The notes beneath the pieces are model-generated. The model saw only the letters and a program-made list of their open reading frames with translations. It ran no database searches and was not told where the DNA came from. Shown piece after piece: positions 60,342 to 64,000 of a DNA stretch of 64,000 bases (positions are counted from its first letter, which is position 1; each line of letters opens with the position of its first letter). The translations under genes and the position numbers were made by a program. Origin of the DNA: Sporosarcina globispora (GTDB lineage Bacteria; Bacillota; Bacilli; Bacillales; Cytobacillaceae); assembly GCF_001274725.1 (NCBI RefSeq), contig NZ_LGUF01000007.1, positions 3,570,327 to 3,634,326 on the forward strand, written 5' to 3'.

Positions 60342-60971
60342 ATGGAAAATCACAGGAAAAAGGTGAAAATAGCTGTAAATGGAGGAATCAATTTTGGTGC
60401 AAAACTAACGGCCAAACAGCTGCTTGTTATTGCGAAATATATGGAGGATCAGGATGAGCTTGAGTTAACTACTTTTCAGCAGCTCTATATTGACGTTTTT
60501 GAAGACCAGAAAGACGAGATTATTTCAGAATTTGAACAGGCGGGACTCCGTTGTTATCCTGTGGGAAGTTTTGTAAAAAGCTTACGGACATGCAATTTCT
60601 GCAAAGGAGCAGAAGAAGAAGGAATGCCAGTAGCAAAAGAATTGAATGAGCGAATAGCTGGTACTCCAGTCCCATTCACATTAAAGCCCGCTTATACCGG
60701 CTGTCCTGTCGGCTGCGGTGAACCACTAGTCAATGATATAGGTATTATGAAGGTAAAGGATCATTATGATTTATATATTGGAGGAAAAGCGAAAGGAAAA
60801 GTTGCAGAATCGGGGATTCTTTTAATGAAGAAGCTTGAACCAGAAGTTTTATATACAGCGGTTGAAAAGATCATTGTATTTTATCAGAAGCATGCGAAGA
60901 AAAGAGAAGCATTTCATAAATTTGTTAACAGAATTGGCAAAGAGACGATATTAAAGGAAATTAATATTTAA
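60342..60971 (+). CDS. Single-module sulfite/nitrite reductase-like Fe-S protein
   Basis: A 209-residue protein containing one copy of the module found twice in siroheme sulfite/nitrite reductases: a ferredoxin-like half domain (GINFGAKLTAKQLLVIAKYM) followed by the Fe-S/siroheme region. Its cysteines are CNFCKG and GCPVGCGEP; the first pair is CxxC and not the CxxxxxC of most reductases. Comparable small proteins exist as low-spin reductases in anaerobes. It starts 15 bases after the F gene with GAAAGGAAG upstream, so it belongs to the same operon. No siroheme genes are nearby. Confidence 0.78.
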   Translation: MENHRKKVKIAVNGGINFGAKLTAKQLLVIAKYMEDQDELELTTFQQLYIDVFEDQKDEIISEFEQAGLRCYPVGSFVKSLRTCNFCKGAEEEGMPVAKELNERIAGTPVPFTLKPAYTGCPVGCGEPLVNDIGIMKVKDHYDLYIGGKAKGKVAESGILLMKKLEPEVLYTAVEKIIVFYQKHAKKREAFHKFVNRIGKETILKEINI

Positions 60972-61044
60972 GCTTAAAATGCCGTTTGCGTTCACAATAA
61001 TAACATATTTTTCAAAAAAATATATTTATCCCTATTCACATAGG

Positions 61045-61056
61045 ATACAGGGGTAT
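61045..61056 (+). promoter_or_regulatory. CsoR-like site upstream of csoR
   Basis: ATACAGGGGTAT, 30 bases before csoR, matches the general G-tract dyad recognised by CsoR repressors (ATAC...GTAT ends). Autoregulation is expected for this family. Confidence 0.5.
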
Positions 61057-61086
61057 TATATATTAAATCTGCAAGGGGGAAGCTAA

Positions 61087-61434
61087 GTGCAATCTGAAAT
61101 AAAAACAAGTGCATTATTAATCGAAGAAGAGAGCTGTTGCGCTCAAGAAAGTGAAAGAAGGAGTCACCACTCGGATAAAGTGAAAAACAATCTTGTGGCT
61201 CGATTAAACCGAATAGAAGGGCAAATCCGCGGAATTAAAGGTTTAATTGAACGAGACACTTATTGTGATGATGTCATTACACAGATATCGGCAACTCAAT
61301 CTGCGTTAAACAGCGTGGCAAAAATTCTATTAGAGGGGCATTTGAAGGGATGCGTAGTGGACCGCCTTCAACAAGGGGATCTGGATGTATTAGATGAGGT
61401 TCTTGTTACTGTCCATAAGTTAATGAAAAAATAA
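61087..61434 (+). CDS. csoR: CsoR-family copper-sensing repressor
   Basis: A 115-residue CsoR. The copper fingerprint is complete: Cys in RDTYCDDVI, His and Cys in LEGHLKGCVV. The DNA-binding helix contains LVARLNRIEGQIRGI. The N-terminus is longer than usual and has a CC pair and His residues (ESCCAQESERRSHH). It starts at GTG behind AGGGGGAAG. It releases DNA when bound to Cu(I). The next gene is copZ, as in B. subtilis. Confidence 0.88.
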   Translation: MQSEIKTSALLIEEESCCAQESERRSHHSDKVKNNLVARLNRIEGQIRGIKGLIERDTYCDDVITQISATQSALNSVAKILLEGHLKGCVVDRLQQGDLDVLDEVLVTVHKLMKK

Positions 61435-61449
61435 GGGGGGCTGTTAATA

Positions 61450-61656
61450 ATGGAAAAGATTACATTAATAGTAGAAGGAATGTCATGCGGACATTGCGTC
61501 AAAGCAATTGAAGGCAGTGTAGGAGAATTACCTGGTGTTTCGAATGTTAAAGTTCATCTTGAAATCGGAAAAGTTGATGTTGAATATAACTCACCAGATG
61601 TTTCCCTGGATAAAATAAAGGAAACAATTGATGATCAAGGTTATGATGTAAATTAA
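61450..61656 (+). CDS. copZ: Copper chaperone
   Basis: A 68-residue heavy-metal-associated domain with the Cu(I) site MSCGHC near the start and the typical GVSNVKVHLEIGKVDVEY strand. It shuttles copper in the cytoplasm to a P-type ATPase. It lies 15 bases behind csoR with GGGGGG upstream. The usual next gene copA is missing from this location. Confidence 0.92.
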   Translation: MEKITLIVEGMSCGHCVKAIEGSVGELPGVSNVKVHLEIGKVDVEYNSPDVSLDKIKETIDDQGYDVN

Positions 61657-61665
61657 ATCAGAAGC

Positions 61666-61695
61666 AGGGTGTGCAAATGCGGCACCCTTTCTTTG
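61666..61695 (+). terminator. Intrinsic terminator after copZ
   Basis: AGGGTG pairs with CACCCT, supported by an inner GC pair, followed by TTCTTT. Confidence 0.7.
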
Positions 61696-61705
61696 TCAAA
61701 AAAAT

Positions 61706-61722
61706 ATACCCATAATGGGTAT
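61706..61722 (+). promoter_or_regulatory. CsoR-like operator downstream of copZ
   Basis: ATACCCAT and ATGGGTAT form an inverted repeat overlapping at one base. The ends match the copZA operator pattern of CsoR. No intact gene follows on the plus strand, only the broken frame at 61787, suggesting a lost copA-type or small target gene. Confidence 0.55.
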
Positions 61723-61786
61723 GTAGTAATTCAATTCAGATTAAATTAAATTTATACTCATTTCAAGCTAAAAAGGAGGAGAAGAT

Positions 61787-61860
61787 ATGGCAGAGAATAC
61801 AATATCCAGGACGCAAGGTATAGTATTTTGATCATTCTGATTATAATTATTATAAGCTAA
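61787..61860 (+). pseudogene. Broken small membrane protein behind a strong ribosome site
   Basis: AAAAAGGAGGAGAAG leads to ATG 61787 and MAENTISRTQGIVF, then a stop. One frame over, the sequence runs YSILIILIIIIIIS to TAA 61860, a typical hydrophobic end. A single-base loss near 61820 would explain this. The full product would be about 24-25 residues, similar in style to tiny sporulation or stress membrane peptides. Confidence 0.4.
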
Positions 61861-61898
61861 GCAAATTGCAACATAAAAATGCAGAATCCCCTCTACGT

Positions 61899-63323
61899 TT
61901 AAGAGAGAAATCTTCCTTTTTTATTTTTCTTTAAAAGGTAATAATGACCTTGTGATTCGAGCAATTTTTCTTCTTCCATAATCAATCGACGGAATAAGTA
62001 GCGATACCTCCAAGATAAGAATAAGGCACGTACAAAGATGTCAAATGCAATAGCAAACCATATCCCAGCTATCCCCATCTGTAAATGTATACCCAATAGA
62101 TAAATTCCGATAATCCTTATTAACCACATGCCTATGGCAGTACTGTACATAGGACTTTTTGTATCACCAGTTGCTTGTAGTGCCCCCGTTAATACAAGCC
62201 CTATTGCCAATGCTGGCTGTGCAAAAGCATCAATTCGCAAAGCAATGGTGACCATATGAATTGCTTCTGGATCGCTGGTAAACCAGGCTGCCATCCAGGG
62301 TGCATAAAAAAACATGATAGCCCCAACTATACTCATAAATATAACTGCAATTCCTGTTGTAAGGAGTCCATAATGAAAAGCTTCAGTGGATTTACCTGCA
62401 CCAATATACTGACCAACCAAGGTTGTTGCTGCTATGGCTAACCCATAACCGGGCATATAAGAAAACGTTTCAATATTACCGGCAATTGAATGGGCAGCGA
62501 AAGTCTCCGTTCCTATATAGACGATCAAGCCGAAATAAAGGACTTGACCAAGTCTCATAATCAATCTTTCTATGGCTGCTGGTGTAGACAGCTTCAAAAT
62601 AGATGCTATTAGTGACCTCGAGTCGATGGGATCAAATAAAGAGAAGGAGACACTTGATTTTCGAATATAGTAATAGAGTGCAAATGTACCAAGGATTCTT
62701 ACGATAACAGTAGCCCAAGCAGCACCAGCAACCCCCCATCCTAACCAGCTTCCAAATCCGAAAATCAACACATAATCAAGTCCGATATGCAAAATATTCA
62801 TCCACCAGCTTACGTTCATTGGTGTTTTGGTATCCCCAGACGCTCTTAATATACTTCCAAAAATAAGCATTAAAGAAATGAACACCGATGGAACCCCAAC
62901 GATTCGTAAATATACTGCTCCCTCTGTAATCACTTGAGGCTCAGCACCCATAAGAAGAAGTAACCACTCTGAGAAAAATAAGGTTATCAGCCCAAAAATA
63001 ATTCCGGCCATTAAGGCAAGCAACGTAGATTGTTTCGCTATTGCTTTTGCCTCGTCAATTTTATTTGCACCTATACTACGAGCGATTAAGGATGAAGCCC
63101 CAACTCCAATGGCCATAAAGATTGCCATGTAAACAGCTAATACCGCATTCGCAATTCCAACAGCTGTTACTTCTACTAGCCCAAGCTTTGCAACAAAAAG
63201 TGTATCCACAAAGCCAACAACTGTTTGTAAGGTGTTTTCAATCATTGATGGAATTGCCAAAAGAAGGATAGTAAACACTTTTCCCTTCGTTGTTCTGGTC
63301 TCTACAAGTGTTCCAGAAGACAT
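61899..63323 (-). CDS. MATE-family multidrug/metabolite exporter
   Basis: A 474-residue protein with 12 membrane helices in two homologous halves (e.g. LLAIPSMIENTLQTVVGFVD in the first, LGQVLYFGLIVYIGTETFAA in the second) and MATE landmarks ASGDTKTPMNV and ATGDTKSPMYS at matching positions. It exports cationic compounds or metabolites using a Na or H gradient. ATG 63323 has AGGATGG upstream; an ATG at 63335 is just two bases after the repressor stop. Its regulator is a CsoR-family protein, unusual for MATE. Confidence 0.9.
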   Translation of the reverse strand: MSSGTLVETRTTKGKVFTILLLAIPSMIENTLQTVVGFVDTLFVAKLGLVEVTAVGIANAVLAVYMAIFMAIGVGASSLIARSIGANKIDEAKAIAKQSTLLALMAGIIFGLITLFFSEWLLLLMGAEPQVITEGAVYLRIVGVPSVFISLMLIFGSILRASGDTKTPMNVSWWMNILHIGLDYVLIFGFGSWLGWGVAGAAWATVIVRILGTFALYYYIRKSSVSFSLFDPIDSRSLIASILKLSTPAAIERLIMRLGQVLYFGLIVYIGTETFAAHSIAGNIETFSYMPGYGLAIAATTLVGQYIGAGKSTEAFHYGLLTTGIAVIFMSIVGAIMFFYAPWMAAWFTSDPEAIHMVTIALRIDAFAQPALAIGLVLTGALQATGDTKSPMYSTAIGMWLIRIIGIYLLGIHLQMGIAGIWFAIAFDIFVRALFLSWRYRYLFRRLIMEEEKLLESQGHYYLLKKNKKGRFLS

Positions 63324-63337
63324 GGATAATCCCATCC

Positions 63338-63619
63338 TTAGCGAATAAAATTTTCTAATGCCTTTTTTAAATCCTCAAGAACTTTTTCTTCATTCCCTTC
63401 ATGGACTGCATTGACTAAACATCCTTCCATATGGTCAGAAAAAATAACCTTTGCAGTGCTATCCAGTGCTTTTCTTACAGCTGCAATCTGAAGTAAAATA
63501 TCGGGGCAATCCCTTCCGTTCTGTGCCATTTCTTTTATAGATCGTACATGACCTTCAATTCGAGCAAGACGATTAATGACTTGTTTTCGATGTTTATGAT
63601 CGTGCGTATGTTCACTCAT
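63338..63619 (-). CDS. CsoR/RcnR-family repressor with His-rich N-terminus
   Basis: A 93-residue repressor starting MSEHTHDHKHRKQVINRLAR. The Cys-His-Cys fingerprint is present (GRDCPDI, FSDHMEGCL) and the N-terminal tail adds five His, as in nickel/cobalt sensors of the RcnR/InrS type. Therefore the effector may be copper, nickel, cobalt or a reactive species and is not decided. A near-perfect 27-bp palindrome lies 21 bases before the start. Downstream and abutting is the MATE exporter gene. Confidence 0.85.
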   Translation of the reverse strand: MSEHTHDHKHRKQVINRLARIEGHVRSIKEMAQNGRDCPDILLQIAAVRKALDSTAKVIFSDHMEGCLVNAVHEGNEEKVLEDLKKALENFIR

Positions 63620-63640
63620 TTTAATTCCCCCTCACACTAA

Positions 63641-63667
63641 GTATATCCCCCCCGGGGGGATATATAC
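63641..63667. promoter_or_regulatory. 27-bp GC-core palindrome, operator of the CsoR-family repressor
   Basis: GTATAT, then seven C and six G, then ATATATAC: a nearly perfect dyad with A/T-rich ends and a C-tract/G-tract core. This is the layout of type 1 operators of the CsoR/RcnR family, which wrap DNA around G-tracts. It lies directly upstream of the repressor-MATE operon. Confidence 0.85.
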
Positions 63668-63834
63668 AAGATAATTTTATACAGATCCTAAGTTAACGTT
63701 CAGAAAATAAGGATCAGGTTGAATGCCTAGAAAGCAGCATCCAAATCTACATGGGGGGATAATTCGTGCATACATCATAATTTCTGCACATTTTGTAGGT
63801 ATGATAATCTAAATTGCTAAAGGAGGAGATTTTT

Positions 63835-64000
63835 TTGTTCAAAAAAGATTTAAGAAAATCAATGTTATTTGTATTGCTTACAGCTCTTTTATTACTATTA
63901 GGAGCCTGTTCAAATGCAAATGAAGAAAACACGGAAAATAGTGAAAGTACCGATACTGAGAATACAGAAGAGACGAAAGATAATATGGAAGGCATGGATC
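63835..64000 (+). CDS. Lipoprotein, cut by the window end (YdhK-like start)
   Basis: TTG 63835 follows AAAGGAGGAG. The product begins MFKKDLRKSMLFVLLTALLL, has lipobox LGAC with the Cys at residue 25, then an acidic Glu/Asn/Thr-rich linker and NMEGMD at the window edge. Met/His repeats of the EGMDH kind are typical of YdhK (DUF1541) lipoproteins, which often lie in copper or metal loci. The domain itself is outside the window. Confidence 0.65.
   Translation, partial: MFKKDLRKSMLFVLLTALLLLLGACSNANEENTENSESTDTENTEETKDNMEGMD

Noticed and set aside
63747..63995. Reverse-strand 82-residue frame at the window end
   Set aside because: It mirrors the lipoprotein gene on the plus strand, which has a perfect ribosome site and lipobox.
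1..64000. CRISPR arrays, tRNA, rRNA, prophage or replication origin
   Set aside because: No regularly spaced repeats, tRNA cloverleaf or rRNA sequence, phage structural genes or DnaA-box cluster were noticed on reading both strands.

Overview
The window is chromosomal DNA from a low-GC, endospore-forming member of the Bacillaceae (Bacillus, Cytobacillus or Mesobacillus type; the species cannot be fixed from sequence alone). Support comes from AGGAGG-type ribosome binding sites, frequent TTG/GTG starts, spore genes (SleL-type lysin, CotF-like coat protein, DUF1657/DUF421 proteins, SpoIIP, YkoP/YkoQ), the DesKR system and a Bacillaceae-type GC-rich interspersed repeat. No rRNA, tRNA, CRISPR array or intact insertion sequence was seen. 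Genes lie on both strands and are separated by many clear intrinsic terminators.

Layout. 0-10 kb: spore lysin, SF1 helicase, a candidate antisense-oriented small RNA, class A PBP, RHH plus HD-domain pair, frameshifted HAD phosphatase, PpiB, Mug. 10-23 kb: intracellular subtilisin coupled to an endonuclease I homologue, Atl, DacC, YceI, a Suv3-like helicase, CoxG-like protein, YkuK, a DEAD-box helicase, the GC-rich repeat and a coat protein. 23-29 kb: the cold-shock module des-desK-desR with a DesR-type dyad, then ilvE behind a CodY-like box, a promoter and a structured leader ending in a terminator. 29-39 kb: patatin, GH18 protein, hemerythrin/PAS protein, PepF, then selD with an in-frame UGA (selenocysteine) followed directly by a PhnD-PhnE-PhnC type ABC transporter. 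39-50 kb: htpG behind a perfect CIRCE operator, amino acid permease, a long perfect hairpin, a DUF1657-DUF1657-DUF421 spore operon, ykoPQ, a VTT membrane protein and a lipoprotein phosphodiesterase.

50-64 kb is the most unusual part. Decayed pieces of a YncE-like propeller and of a four-helix copper-binding protein are followed by a SpoIIP paralogue and a membrane-anchored cupredoxin. Divergent from the cupredoxin is a run of seven genes: a PIG-L homologue lacking the usual metal ligands, a Dpp/Nik-type ABC importer (A-B-C-D-F) whose binding protein is anchored by a C-terminal membrane helix instead of a lipid, and a single-module siroheme/Fe-S reductase homologue. csoR-copZ follow, with CsoR-like operators but no CopA ATPase. 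Finally a second CsoR-family repressor with a His-rich N-terminus sits behind a near-perfect 27-bp GC-core palindrome and is translationally adjacent to a MATE exporter. Together this suggests a metal-responsive (probably copper-linked) accessory region.

Three apparent single-base frameshifts (near 8100, 41580 and 61828) should be checked against raw reads before being treated as biology.
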